Origin: an uncultured Alphaproteobacteria bacterium
GTDB taxonomy: Bacteria > Pseudomonadota > Alphaproteobacteria > UBA7879 > VGCX01
Length of the DNA: 42,588 nucleotides
NCBI GenBank assembly: GCA_913061155.1
Contig: CAJXSI010000008.1
Location: 1 to 42,588 of the forward strand
Reading direction: 5' to 3'
The position numbers and the translations under genes were made by a program. A model generated the notes under the pieces. That model searched no databases and had not been told where the DNA came from. It saw nothing but the letters and a program-made list of their open reading frames with translations. Each line of letters opens with the position of its first letter. Position 1 is the stretch's first letter. Of the stretch, positions 9,247 through 17,573 are shown piece after piece.

Positions 9247-10548
9247 ATGATGAAAAAGTTATTAATTGGATTGCTTTTCCTAGGTTTAATCGTAGGGGGG
9301 TATTTTTATTTTGCAGACGGTGAAGATAATTCCGATAACGATGCTGTAACAATCACGTGTGGAATGGTTGGTTTGGAACACAAAACCTGTAAAGAAGGCG
9401 TGGCTTTGTGGGAAAAGAAAACTGGCAAAAAAGCAAAAATTTTACCCGCTCCAAATGGATCCAATGAACGTTTAACCATCTTCCAACAATATTTGGCTGC
9501 CGGGGATGCCAGCATTGATGTTTACCAAGTGGACGTTGTTTGGCCAGGGTTGTTGGAAAATCATTTAGAAGACTTGAAAAAATATATTCCCCAAGAAGAA
9601 CTGGATACATATATTCCAACCTTAATAGAAAACAATACAGTTAACGGTAGGCTGGTTGCGATGCCTTGGTTTATCCAAGTTGGCTTTATGTATTATAGGA
9701 AAGATCTGCTTGAAAAATATAATCGGCCTGTTCCCCAAACATGGGAAGAAATGGAAGAAACAGCCAAAATAATTATGGAAGGTGAAAAGAAAACTGGAGA
9801 TAATATCTGGGGATATGTTTTCCAAGGAAAGGCCTATGAAGGGCTGACTTGCAATGCCTTAGAAATGATGAATTCCACAAAAGATGGGGGGACAATCATT
9901 GATCACAAAGGAAAAATTACTTTAAATAATTCACAGGCAGCTGGGGTTATTAACCGTTTATCAAGATGGATAGGCACCATTGCACCAGAGGGTGTTTTGA
10001 ACTATGAACAAGAGGACTGTCGGGGTATTTTCCAATCTGGAAAAGCGGTATTCATGCGCAACTGGCCTTATGCTTGGCCTTTATTAAATTCTGATGATAG
10101 TCCTGTTAAGGGTAAAATAGGCATTGCGCCTTTGCCTAAAGGTGGAAAAGATGGTCACCATACAGGTGTTTTAGGGGGCTGGAATTTGGCCTTGTCAAAA
10201 TACTCAAAGCGGAAAGAAGATGCGGCTGATCTTATTCGATTCCTAACGGGCAAAAAAGAACTTAGAAGGCGGGCGATTGTTGGGGGGTATTTCCCAACTA
10301 TTGAATCACTTTATAATGACAAAGACATTGTTGCCGCCAATCCTTTGATGAAAATTATGAAAAAAGTTCTTAAGACAATAACGGCAAGGCCAGGTGGGCA
10401 AACTGGATCAAAATACAGCCAGGTTAGCTCTGTATTCTGGAATTCCGTTCATAAAACTTTAAGTAAGAATGGAACAGCTGAAGAAAATTTTGCAACTGCA
10501 GCTGAAAAACTTAATTCTTTAAGTAAGAACGGAACAAAGTGGTATTAA
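9247..10548 (+). CDS. Sugar ABC transporter substrate-binding protein
   Basis: Periplasmic solute-binding protein of the trehalose/maltose class (family 1 extracellular solute-binding). The 433-residue chain has an N-terminal hydrophobic segment (about residues 4-23) but no clear lipobox or A-x-A cleavage site, so it may stay membrane-anchored. Family features include LPAPNGSNERLTIFQQYLAAGD, MPWFIQVGFMYYRKDLLEKY and GVLGGWNLALSKYSK. GGAG lies just upstream of the start. Near the C-terminus the hexapeptide LSKNGT occurs twice, 23 residues apart, from nearly identical DNA. It is the first gene of a complete importer operon. The ligand cannot be read; trehalose, sucrose or maltose are candidates by family. 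Confidence 0.85.
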   Translation: MMKKLLIGLLFLGLIVGGYFYFADGEDNSDNDAVTITCGMVGLEHKTCKEGVALWEKKTGKKAKILPAPNGSNERLTIFQQYLAAGDASIDVYQVDVVWPGLLENHLEDLKKYIPQEELDTYIPTLIENNTVNGRLVAMPWFIQVGFMYYRKDLLEKYNRPVPQTWEEMEETAKIIMEGEKKTGDNIWGYVFQGKAYEGLTCNALEMMNSTKDGGTIIDHKGKITLNNSQAAGVINRLSRWIGTIAPEGVLNYEQEDCRGIFQSGKAVFMRNWPYAWPLLNSDDSPVKGKIGIAPLPKGGKDGHHTGVLGGWNLALSKYSKRKEDAADLIRFLTGKKELRRRAIVGGYFPTIESLYNDKDIVAANPLMKIMKKVLKTITARPGGQTGSKYSQVSSVFWNSVHKTLSKNGTAEENFATAAEKLNSLSKNGTKWY

Positions 10549-10560
10549 AGGTTTTTTGCT

Positions 10561-11463
10561 GTGGCTTCTAAATTCAGATCAGATCTAACAAAAGAAAGAA
10601 CAAGGGCTGCATGGGTTTTTATGCTGCCAACTTTATTGGTTATCAGCTTTGTTGCGGGATGGCCTTTGTTAAGAACCATATGGTTTTCTTTTACAGATGC
10701 TTCTTTAAGCAACATGTCAGCTGCACAGTTTACAGCCTTTGAAAATTTTGAATTTTTGTTTAAAGATAGTTCATGGGGAACAGCTGTAAAAAACACGCTT
10801 TATTTTGCTGTTATTTCCGTTGCATTGGAAACCGTTTTGGGGCTTGTCATCGCCCTTGTTTTAAATAGCCAAATCAAAGGGAAGGGATTGCTTCGCACCG
10901 CCGTTCTTATTCCTTGGGCGATTCCAACCATTGTTTCAGCCAAAATGTGGGGCTGGATGTTGCATGATGTTTACGGGGTGATCAATGACATGTTGATTTG
11001 GGTTGGCTTTATTCAACAACCGATTGCTTGGGCAGCAGATCCAAAACTGGCCATGATTTCTGTTATCTTGGTGGATGTTTGGAAAACAACACCGTTTATG
11101 GCCTTACTTTTGTTGGCGGGCCTTCAGCTTATGCCCCAAGAATGTTTTGAGGCTGCGCGCGTTGATGGTATTCATCCAATTCGTGTTTTCTGGCGGGTGA
11201 CACTTCCCTTGCTTAAGCCAGCCATTATTGTGGCTGTTATTTTCCGTAGCCTTGATGCCATGCGGGTCTTTGACTTGATTTATGTTTTAACTGGAGGCAG
11301 TTCCGAAACGATGTCCATGTCTGTTTATGCAAGACAACAGTTGTTTGACTTCCAAAATGTTGGGGTTGGGTCAGCGGCCTCAACCTTGTTATTCTTAATG
11401 ATTGGATTGTTCACCATTATATTTTTACTGTTTGGCGGGATCAAAGGGGATAAAATCAAATAA
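10561..11463 (+). CDS. Sugar ABC transporter permease (MalF/ThuF type)
   Basis: Inner-membrane permease, 300 residues with about six hydrophobic segments. The ABC-coupling EAA loop is EAARVDGIHPIRVFWRVTLP (about residues 197-216). The start is GTG at 10561, 12 bases after the binding-protein gene. It overlaps the next permease gene at the stop codon (TAATG), indicating translational coupling. With the second permease it should form the heterodimeric channel for the imported sugar. Confidence 0.9.
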   Translation: MASKFRSDLTKERTRAAWVFMLPTLLVISFVAGWPLLRTIWFSFTDASLSNMSAAQFTAFENFEFLFKDSSWGTAVKNTLYFAVISVALETVLGLVIALVLNSQIKGKGLLRTAVLIPWAIPTIVSAKMWGWMLHDVYGVINDMLIWVGFIQQPIAWAADPKLAMISVILVDVWKTTPFMALLLLAGLQLMPQECFEAARVDGIHPIRVFWRVTLPLLKPAIIVAVIFRSLDAMRVFDLIYVLTGGSSETMSMSVYARQQLFDFQNVGVGSAASTLLFLMIGLFTIIFLLFGGIKGDKIK

Positions 11464-12290
11464 TGCGAAATGTAAAACAAAAAGTATTAATTTACAGCCT
11501 TTCCCTTGTCATCATTATTGTGTGTGTTTTCCCTTTTTATTGGGCAGTTGTTTCGTCGTTGAAGTCTGGAACAGATCTATTTAAAGTGGAATTCATTCCA
11601 GGAAATCCAGCTTGGCGAAATTATCTTGAAATATTTAAAGAGCAACCTTTCGGACGCAATATTTTTAACTCTGTTGTTGTGGCAGTTGGCACCGTTTCTT
11701 TGGCATTATTTTTGGCTGTGACAGCTTCATATGCTTTGGGACGTGTGGCTTTTCGGGGGCGCACGGCTTTGCTGGTGACGATCTTGGCTGTTTCTATGTT
11801 TCCCCAAGTTGCCGTTTTATCAGGTATGTTTGAATTAATCCGTGCGATGGGTCTTTATAATAACTTATTGGGGTTAATTCTTTCGTACATGATTATTACG
11901 TTGCCATTTACTGTATGGATTATGACAACATTTATGAAACAATTACCCAAAGAAATTGAAGAAGCCGCCATTATCGATGGGGCCAATACTTGGGAAATAT
12001 GTACGAAAATATTTCTTCCGTTATTATGGCCAGCCTTGGTGACAACAGGATTATTGGCCTTTATTGCGGCTTGGAATGAATTTTTGTTTGCCCTAACATT
12101 TACTATTGAAGAAAAAGCACGAACAGTTCCCGTGGCCATTGCGTTGATGACCGGGGCATCGGAGTATGAACTTCCGTGGGGGAAAATTATGGCTGCATCC
12201 GTGGTTGTGACTTTACCTTTGATCACCTTAGTATTAATATTCCAAAGACGAATTGTATCAGGATTAACGGCTGGGGCCGTAAAAGGATAA
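11463..12290 (+). CDS. Sugar ABC transporter permease (MalG/ThuG type)
   Basis: Second inner-membrane permease, 275 residues with about six membrane spans. The EAA loop is EEAAIIDGANTWEICTKIFLP, matching the MalG side of the family, and the C-terminus ends ...RRIVSGLTAGAVKG, a typical MalG-type ending. Its ATG overlaps the stop of the first permease gene. The ATPase gene follows after three bases. Confidence 0.9.
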   Translation: MRNVKQKVLIYSLSLVIIIVCVFPFYWAVVSSLKSGTDLFKVEFIPGNPAWRNYLEIFKEQPFGRNIFNSVVVAVGTVSLALFLAVTASYALGRVAFRGRTALLVTILAVSMFPQVAVLSGMFELIRAMGLYNNLLGLILSYMIITLPFTVWIMTTFMKQLPKEIEEAAIIDGANTWEICTKIFLPLLWPALVTTGLLAFIAAWNEFLFALTFTIEEKARTVPVAIALMTGASEYELPWGKIMAASVVVTLPLITLVLIFQRRIVSGLTAGAVKG

Positions 12291-12293
12291 AAA

Positions 12294-13403
12294 ATGGCGA
12301 AAGTAATTTTTAAAGACGTAAAAAAATCATTTGGAAAAGTTGAAGTTATCCATAATGCCAATTTGGAAATTGAAGATAATGAATTTACAGTCTTTGTGGG
12401 GCCTTCAGGGTGTGGAAAATCAACGATGCTACGATTATTATCGGGCCTTGAAGATGTTACCAGTGGCCAAATTTTTATTGGTGACCAGGATGTAACAAAA
12501 TTACAACCGGCCAAACGCAAGATTGCCATGGTGTTTCAATCCTATGCCTTATATCCGCATATGACGGTTTATGAAAATATTGCCTTTGGCTTAAGAATTA
12601 CAAAGTACCGCAAAGATGAAATCCATCGGCGTGTGATGCATGCTGCGGAAATATTACAATTGAATCATTTACTGGATCGCCAACCCAAACAATTGTCTGG
12701 GGGACAGCGCCAACGTGTGGCCATTGGGCGGGCCATTATTCGTGATCCGCATGTCTTTCTGTTTGATGAACCCTTGTCAAATTTGGATGCATCTTTGCGT
12801 GTGCAAATGCGTATGCAAATTGCAAAGTTAAAAGAAGAATTAAAAACAACAATGATCTATGTTACACATGATCAGACAGAGGCCATGACTTTGGCGGATA
12901 AAATTGTTGTCTTAAAAGATGGTAACATTGAACAAGTTGGTAAACCTCTGGAGCTTTATCACCATCCCCGTAATAAATTTGTGGCCAGTTTTATTGGGTC
13001 GCCAAAAATGAATTTTATTGAGGCCCGAATTTCCAAAATTGTTGGGGAAGAAGTTACACTGGATCTGCCGCACGATAAAAATATTGTTTTACCTGTATCG
13101 CTTCCTCAAGGTATTAAGTTAGAAGCTGGAAATACGGTTGATATTGGGATTCGTCCTGAACATATTACAATATGCGACCCTAAGAAAGCCTTGTTCACAG
13201 GCGATGTTCAAATGGTTGAACACTTAGGTAGCGAAATTCTTGCTTATGTAAAAATTGGTTGGGGCCAGCAAGTTCTTGTTCGATTAAATGGGGAATCCAT
13301 TGTTAAAATTGGGGATCATTTGACCCTTTGCGTGGAACCCAATGATTGTCACTTATTTGATCCGAAAAGTGAACTTTCCTTCGAACGCCATTCAAAGCGT
13401 TAA
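12294..13403 (+). CDS. Sugar ABC transporter ATP-binding protein (MalK/UgpC type)
   Basis: ATPase subunit that powers the importer, 369 residues. Walker A GPSGCGKST, Q-loop MVFQSYALYPHMTVYENI, signature LSGGQRQRVAIGRA, Walker B VFLFDEPLSNLDA and switch histidine VTHDQTEAMTLAD are all present. The C-terminal extension (from about residue 235) has IGSPKMNFIEA and IGIRPEHI, the TOBE/MalK regulatory domain. Such ATPases are sometimes shared by several importers. It lies three bases after the second permease and three before the glycosyltransferase. Confidence 0.95.
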   Translation: MAKVIFKDVKKSFGKVEVIHNANLEIEDNEFTVFVGPSGCGKSTMLRLLSGLEDVTSGQIFIGDQDVTKLQPAKRKIAMVFQSYALYPHMTVYENIAFGLRITKYRKDEIHRRVMHAAEILQLNHLLDRQPKQLSGGQRQRVAIGRAIIRDPHVFLFDEPLSNLDASLRVQMRMQIAKLKEELKTTMIYVTHDQTEAMTLADKIVVLKDGNIEQVGKPLELYHHPRNKFVASFIGSPKMNFIEARISKIVGEEVTLDLPHDKNIVLPVSLPQGIKLEAGNTVDIGIRPEHITICDPKKALFTGDVQMVEHLGSEILAYVKIGWGQQVLVRLNGESIVKIGDHLTLCVEPNDCHLFDPKSELSFERHSKR

Positions 13404-13406
13404 TTC

Positions 13407-14528
13407 ATGAAAAAGATTTTGTATCTGGTTGCAAACGATGCCTATTTCCTAAGTCATCGCTTACCAGTTGCCCTTGCTGCAAAAAAACAAGGCTATAAAA
13501 TTATTGTTGTGGCCAAAGATACTGGCAATCAAAAAGAAATTACAAAGCATGGTTTTCAGTTCATTCCATTGACCAAGCTAGAAAGGGGTGGCCTTAATCC
13601 TTTTAAAGACTTATCAGCCTTGCAGGAAATGATGGCTATTTACCGTCGGATTCAGCCAGATCTGGTTCATCATGTTGCAATGAAACCCGTCTTGTATGGC
13701 AGTATTGCCGCATGGATATCTAAGGTGCCTGCCGTCATTAATGCCTTGACTGGCCTTGGATACTTATTTATTTCCCAGTCATCAAAGGCACGTATCATCA
13801 GATATTTTGTTATGACTGTATTTAAATATCTTTTTTCAAAAAAACAGTTTTGCCTGTTGCTACAAAACAAAGATGATTTAAGCTTTTTTAAGGCAAGAAT
13901 GCCTAAAGCCAAAGTGGAAATAATAAGAGGATCGGGGGTTGATATCAATCACTTTAAGCCCCTTGAAACAAAAGAAATGCCCACAATTAAAATTGCTTTG
14001 GTTGCCCGTATGTTGTGGGATAAAGGTATTCAAGAAGCCATCGATGCAATGCAAATTTTGAAACAGAAAAACATAAAGGCAGATTTATATTTGTATGGGG
14101 ATCCTGATCCAGAAAACCCAAAATCAATTTCAGAACGCCAGCTAAAGCGTTGGGAAAAAGAAGGTTTATGTAAGTGGACACCCCACACAAAAGATGTTGC
14201 CAAGGTTTATCAGGAATCAGATATTGCCTTATTGCCGTCTTATCGGGAAGGGTTGCCCAAATCTTTGCTTGAGGCCGCGGCCTGTGGATTGCCCATCGTT
14301 ACAACTGATGTTCCTGGTTGCCGAGAGGTTGTAGAAAACGATGTAAATGGTTTCTTGGTTCCGTTGAAAGATCACAAAATTATGGCAGATCGCTTGGAAA
14401 TATTAATTAATTTCAAGCCACTGCGCAATAAAATGGGAGCCATCAGCCGCCAAAAATCCGAACAAGAATTTTCAACTACCATTATTACGAAACAGACAGT
14501 TGGCCTATATAAGACATTGATTAGATAA
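13407..14528 (+). CDS. Family 4 glycosyltransferase
   Basis: A GT-B fold glycosyltransferase of 373 residues. The N-terminal domain has YLVANDAYFLSHRLPVA and HHVAMKPVLYG. The C-terminal donor-binding domain has VARMLWDKGIQEAIDA and the E-x7-E-type stretch REGLPKSLLEAAACGLPIV, as in GT4 enzymes that build O-antigen, capsule or exopolysaccharide. It starts three bases after the ABC ATPase and is the last gene of that operon. No other envelope gene is adjacent, so acceptor and donor sugars remain unknown. Confidence 0.85.
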   Translation: MKKILYLVANDAYFLSHRLPVALAAKKQGYKIIVVAKDTGNQKEITKHGFQFIPLTKLERGGLNPFKDLSALQEMMAIYRRIQPDLVHHVAMKPVLYGSIAAWISKVPAVINALTGLGYLFISQSSKARIIRYFVMTVFKYLFSKKQFCLLLQNKDDLSFFKARMPKAKVEIIRGSGVDINHFKPLETKEMPTIKIALVARMLWDKGIQEAIDAMQILKQKNIKADLYLYGDPDPENPKSISERQLKRWEKEGLCKWTPHTKDVAKVYQESDIALLPSYREGLPKSLLEAAACGLPIVTTDVPGCREVVENDVNGFLVPLKDHKIMADRLEILINFKPLRNKMGAISRQKSEQEFSTTIITKQTVGLYKTLIR

Positions 14529-14535
14529 TCCCCCC

Positions 14536-14553
14536 CCCGGCACGCGGGCCGGG
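14536..14553. repeat. GC-rich palindrome between the ABC operon and mucR
   Basis: CCCGGC (14536-14541) and GCCGGG (14548-14553) flank a six-base loop, preceded by a run of Cs from 14530. It lies between two convergent genes and could slow transcription, but no T-run follows on either strand, so it is not a standard intrinsic terminator. It may instead be a REP-like repeat. Confidence 0.4.
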
Positions 14554-14573
14554 AAGGCTTTACTATAAAAGTG

Positions 14574-14609
14574 GTGTGGTCTTTAGCAAAGATAAGTGTG
14601 GTTTTTAGC
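14574..14609. repeat. Imperfect 22-base direct duplication at the mucR 3' end
   Basis: GTGTGGTCTTTAGC (14574-14587) and GTGTGGTTTTTAGC (14596-14609) differ at one base and are 22 bases apart. The second copy covers the mucR stop codon. It looks like a small tandem duplication. Confidence 0.5.
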
Positions 14610-15021
14610 TGTTAACTGCAATGCTGCGGCCAACAATACCTAAGCCAATTTCTTTGGCAAGGCGACTACGTTCTTTGGCGTAATTAGGCGCCACAGCTGG
14701 ATAATCAGCCGGTAATCCCCAGCGTTCACGATATTCATGCAAAGACATGCCATAGACAGCCTTTAAATGACGTTTTAACATTTTAAGTTTTTTTCCATCT
14801 TCAAGACAAACAATATAGTCTGGCTGTATAGATTCTTCAATTGATACAGCTGGCTTTGGACGGTTAATAGAAATCTTGGAATCATGTTTTACTTGTGACA
14901 GTTTTCCATAGACTTGCTCAATCAGGTCTGAGACTTTTTCTGCAGGCACTTCATTATTAGACAGATGTGCTGCCACGATATTAGAGGTTAACTCTAATAT
15001 TTGGTCATTAGCTTCTTTCAT
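14605..15021 (-). CDS. MucR/Ros-family transcriptional regulator
   Basis: DNA-binding regulator of 138 residues. In other alphaproteobacteria MucR/Ros proteins control envelope polysaccharides, motility and virulence. The zinc-finger region reads DYIVCLEDGKKLKMLKRHL followed by HEYRERWGLPADYP, the family hallmark. The second zinc ligand is Asp (C-x2-D), as in several rhizobial members, rather than Cys. The N-terminal half is helical and corresponds to the oligomerisation part. GGAGAG precedes the ATG by about nine bases. Targets cannot be read here. The nearby sugar and glycosyltransferase operon is a possible one. Confidence 0.9.
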   Translation of the reverse strand: MKEANDQILELTSNIVAAHLSNNEVPAEKVSDLIEQVYGKLSQVKHDSKISINRPKPAVSIEESIQPDYIVCLEDGKKLKMLKRHLKAVYGMSLHEYRERWGLPADYPAVAPNYAKERSRLAKEIGLGIVGRSIAVNS

Positions 15022-15049
15022 ATTTATATACTCTCCATGTATGTGCCTT

Positions 15050-15077
15050 TTATAAAGACAATACGTAAAATAATCAA
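15050..15077 (-). promoter_or_regulatory. Putative mucR promoter
   Basis: On the minus strand TTGATT (15077-15072) and TTATAA (15055-15050) are 16 bases apart, about 30 bases before the mucR start. The upstream gap (15078-15199) also holds an imperfect inverted repeat with AGTAAAA and TTTTACT arms. Confidence 0.4.
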
Positions 15078-15199
15078 TAGATTATTCTTAAATTTAGGGA
15101 AGAAAGCAAAGTAAAATAGGGGGGTGTATAGCTGAAAGCCACAGATATACTTCGTTTTACTAAATAGATAGAGTGGAAAAACGACAAATTTTAATTAAT

Positions 15200-15397
15200 T
15201 TATATTTTTTTAGGCGCTTCCCCAGGGTGATATGCCATAGTACAAGTTTCTTGGGCGGTGTAATGCATAGATTTTAAGTCTGTACTGGCATTACGATGGG
15301 TGCCATCGCAAAAGGGATATTTTTCACTTAAGGCACAGGTACATAAAAAGTATGTTTGGCCTTTTTCTACTTTGATATTTTCTGGTTTTTTTGTCAT
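15200..15397 (-). CDS. CDGSH-type iron-sulfur protein
   Basis: A 65-residue protein with one CDGSH motif: CTCALSEKYPFCDGTH matches C-x-C-x2-S-x3-P-x-C-D-G-(S/T)-H, which binds a labile [2Fe-2S] cluster through three Cys and one His. Such small bacterial proteins are linked to electron transfer or iron and redox handling, with no fixed function. It is divergent from the esterase gene at 15439. Confidence 0.85.
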   Translation of the reverse strand: MTKKPENIKVEKGQTYFLCTCALSEKYPFCDGTHRNASTDLKSMHYTAQETCTMAYHPGEAPKKI

Positions 15398-15438
15398 GCT
15401 AAGAAACTTACTTCAATTAATTAAAAAAGAAAAGATTT

Positions 15439-16050
15439 ATGAACAAGATTTTATTAATATTTTTACATGGTTACGGCGCAAACGGAAAAGACCTGGCATC
15501 ATTGGGGGCTTTCTTTAAAGATTTGGCACAAGACGTTATAATTGAATCCCCAAATGCTTTAGAGCCTATGCCGGATAACCGTGGGGGGTATCAGTGGTTC
15601 CCTATTGAAAGTATGTCCGAAGGCTATTTAAAGGCATCTTGTCAAAGGGTTTCCCCTAATGTGGTGGAATTGATACGGAACTTACAAACCAAGCATGGGG
15701 TGGGGCACCAGGAAACATTCTTAATTGGTTTTTCCCAAGGGACCATGATGGTGTTGTACAGTTCATTGGTGGATCATAATTTATGCCGGGGTGTGGTTGG
15801 ATTTTCTGGCGGCATTTATATGGATTCTGCTGATATCAAAGCTGATAAATCTTTGAAAATAAGCTTAATTCATGGGAAAAATGATGATGCTGTATCTTCA
15901 GACGCCTCAGTCAAATCACATGAATTCCTTCAAGGGCAGGGGTTCAGATCTGATTTGAATTTACTAGACAACCTTGCCCACAGTATTGATATGCGGGGTA
16001 TTAAAATTGCAAAAGAGTTTATAAAAAACGCCGCAAGTAATTCCCATTGA
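15439..16050 (+). CDS. Alpha/beta-hydrolase, carboxylesterase/phospholipase family
   Basis: A 203-residue esterase-type hydrolase similar to the YpfH/carboxylesterase 2 group. FLHGYGANGKDL supplies the oxyanion region, GFSQGTMM is the nucleophile elbow (G-x-S-x-G), HGKNDDAV carries the acid residue and LAHSIDM the catalytic His. No signal peptide is visible, so it is likely cytoplasmic. The substrate is unknown. It is not obviously in an operon with the next gene, which has its own promoter. Confidence 0.85.
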   Translation: MNKILLIFLHGYGANGKDLASLGAFFKDLAQDVIIESPNALEPMPDNRGGYQWFPIESMSEGYLKASCQRVSPNVVELIRNLQTKHGVGHQETFLIGFSQGTMMVLYSSLVDHNLCRGVVGFSGGIYMDSADIKADKSLKISLIHGKNDDAVSSDASVKSHEFLQGQGFRSDLNLLDNLAHSIDMRGIKIAKEFIKNAASNSH

Positions 16051-16109
16051 ATTTCTTGAATCTTTAAACAGGAATGATTCAATCCATTTTATTACAGTTT
16101 GTTTAGTTT

Positions 16110-16138
16110 CTTGAAGGTTAATTATTAATACGTTATAT
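16110..16138 (+). promoter_or_regulatory. Putative promoter of the ankyrin/coiled-coil secreted protein
   Basis: CTTGAA (16110-16115), a 17-base spacer and TTATAT (16133-16138), close to the alphaproteobacterial CTTGAC-N17-CTATAT consensus. The predicted start of transcription is about 17 bases before the ATG. Similar boxes precede the secreted-protein genes at 22876 and 39622. Confidence 0.5.
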
Positions 16139-16162
16139 ATGTTAGAAATATAGGATGAAAAA

Positions 16163-17329
16163 ATGAAAATAAAGCAAGCATTACTTTACACAACTTTAAT
16201 ACTTTTAAGATCAACACTTACAAATGCGGCAGAAGGTGCACACGAAGAAGATGGCGCAGCACGCAGACGCCCTGTTGCCGCCGCAGCTGCAGCTGCCGCT
16301 GCAGCAAGTTCAGGAGCAGCCACCCGTTGCTCTAATTCAATTTTTGAAGCCATAGATCGGGGAGATTTGGACGCTGTGAAAGCAGCTATAGCTGCTAATG
16401 GGAATTCTTTGGAAGGAATGGTTGCTGATGGAAGAACCCCTTTGCGCCGCGCTATCAGTAAGATGCAATGGGGACTTGCTGAATATTTTTTGCGGAGCGG
16501 CCTAAATGTTAAGATAAATTATGAAGATTCATTTGGTCAAACGGCTATATACTCTCTGATGAATAGAATGCTTGTTTATATAGATGCAAAAGATGATGAA
16601 GAATTAAGCCGATCAATAGAAATTTTTAGACTCTTTCTTTCTTATAAAGGTATAGACCCTTTTTGTTTGAGAACGACAGGGCAATCACTTCATTTTATCT
16701 CAGATAGGGATGCGAGGCTTGCGAAAATTCATGAAGAGGGATTGGCGTTTTTTTATGAACTACAAAAACAAAGAGGATCCAATCGTTATTATGATTCAGA
16801 AGCAGGTTTTGGATTGGCAAGCGAAAGTGTTATAACAAGAGCAAACGCTAGAGTAGCAGAAGAAAAAGCTATTCATGAAGGATATCAAAGGCAAATAAAC
16901 GCACAGATACAAAGAGAAAGAGAAGCTACGCTCAAAGAACAAAAGGCTAGAGCAGTAAAAAATAGAGCAGCAGACAGAGTGGAAGCAGCGAGGGTAGCCT
17001 TGGAAGCTGCTAGGGTAGAAGCAGAAGCAGCGAGGGCAGACCTGGAAACAGCTAGAGTAGTAGCGGAAGCAGCGAGAATAGATAGCGCACATACAGCAGA
17101 TAGAGTAGGTGCTGAAATAAAAGCGATAGATGCAGAACGTATGGGTAGAGAAGCAGATAGAGAAAGAGCTAGGAAAGCAGTTAAAGATAGAGTAATAAAA
17201 GAAGCTAGAGCAGACATAGCCAGAGCAGCAGCAGAAGCCAGAGCAGCAGCAGAAGCCAGAGCAGCAGCAGCCAGAAGAGCAGAAGCAGAATATAAAGCTC
17301 GAGAATCAGGTCGATACAGGACAACTTAA
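16163..17329 (+). CDS. Secreted protein with ankyrin-like repeats and Ala/Arg/Glu-rich coiled coil
   Basis: No assignable function. Of 388 residues, about 1-23 form a signal peptide ending near LTNA-AEG, then comes an Ala run (about 38-48). Residues about 57-195 resemble ankyrin repeats (SIFEAIDRGDLDAVKAAI, DGRTPLRRAISK, FGQTAIYSLM). From about 235 to the end there is an unbroken helical tract rich in A, R and E, built from short imperfect repeats such as AARVEAEAARADLETARVVA, predicted as coiled coil. Codons in the tail are dominated by GCA, GAA and AGA. The modular, low-complexity layout resembles host-directed secreted proteins of intracellular bacteria. That is inference. Confidence 0.75.
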   Translation: MKIKQALLYTTLILLRSTLTNAAEGAHEEDGAARRRPVAAAAAAAAAASSGAATRCSNSIFEAIDRGDLDAVKAAIAANGNSLEGMVADGRTPLRRAISKMQWGLAEYFLRSGLNVKINYEDSFGQTAIYSLMNRMLVYIDAKDDEELSRSIEIFRLFLSYKGIDPFCLRTTGQSLHFISDRDARLAKIHEEGLAFFYELQKQRGSNRYYDSEAGFGLASESVITRANARVAEEKAIHEGYQRQINAQIQREREATLKEQKARAVKNRAADRVEAARVALEAARVEAEAARADLETARVVAEAARIDSAHTADRVGAEIKAIDAERMGREADRERARKAVKDRVIKEARADIARAAAEARAAAEARAAAARRAEAEYKARESGRYRTT

Positions 17330-17379
17330 TAGAAAATTAATAAGTGTTGGTCGTCATAAGTATCTGAAGTCGTAAACGA

Positions 17380-17573
17380 AGCCCCTGAGGGTTATTAGGA
17401 AATTTTCCCAGGGGCAACATACACCTTCTAAGGTGGTGACCCTGATTGTAATCAGGGGCTACCCAGAAATTTATGAGAATGTATGGCACTGTTAACGATA
17501 GTATAACCGAATTCAGTAATAAAATGGTTCATGGTCAATTTCCAGTTTGGGATAGGCAGGGGCCATTTTTTTT
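17380..17573 (+). other. Hairpin-rich non-coding stretch ending in a T-run
   Basis: Three local hairpins follow each other: GCCCCTG(A)GG with CCCAGGGGC (17381-17415), CACCTTCTAAGGTG (17422-17435), and CCCTGATT with AATCAGGG (17440-17457). AGCCCCTGA (17380-17388) is also perfectly complementary to TCAGGGGCT (17452-17460), so alternative folds compete. A third CAGGGGC lies at 17557-17563, within a weak TGGTC/GGCCA stem followed by T8 (17566-17573), which looks like an intrinsic terminator. It may be the 3' untranslated region of the preceding gene or an independent RNA. Confidence 0.4.

Noticed and set aside
16796-17217. Long minus-strand frames opposite the coiled-coil region
   Set aside because: They are shadows of the repetitive GCA/GAA/AGA codons on the plus strand and have no start signals or protein-like features.
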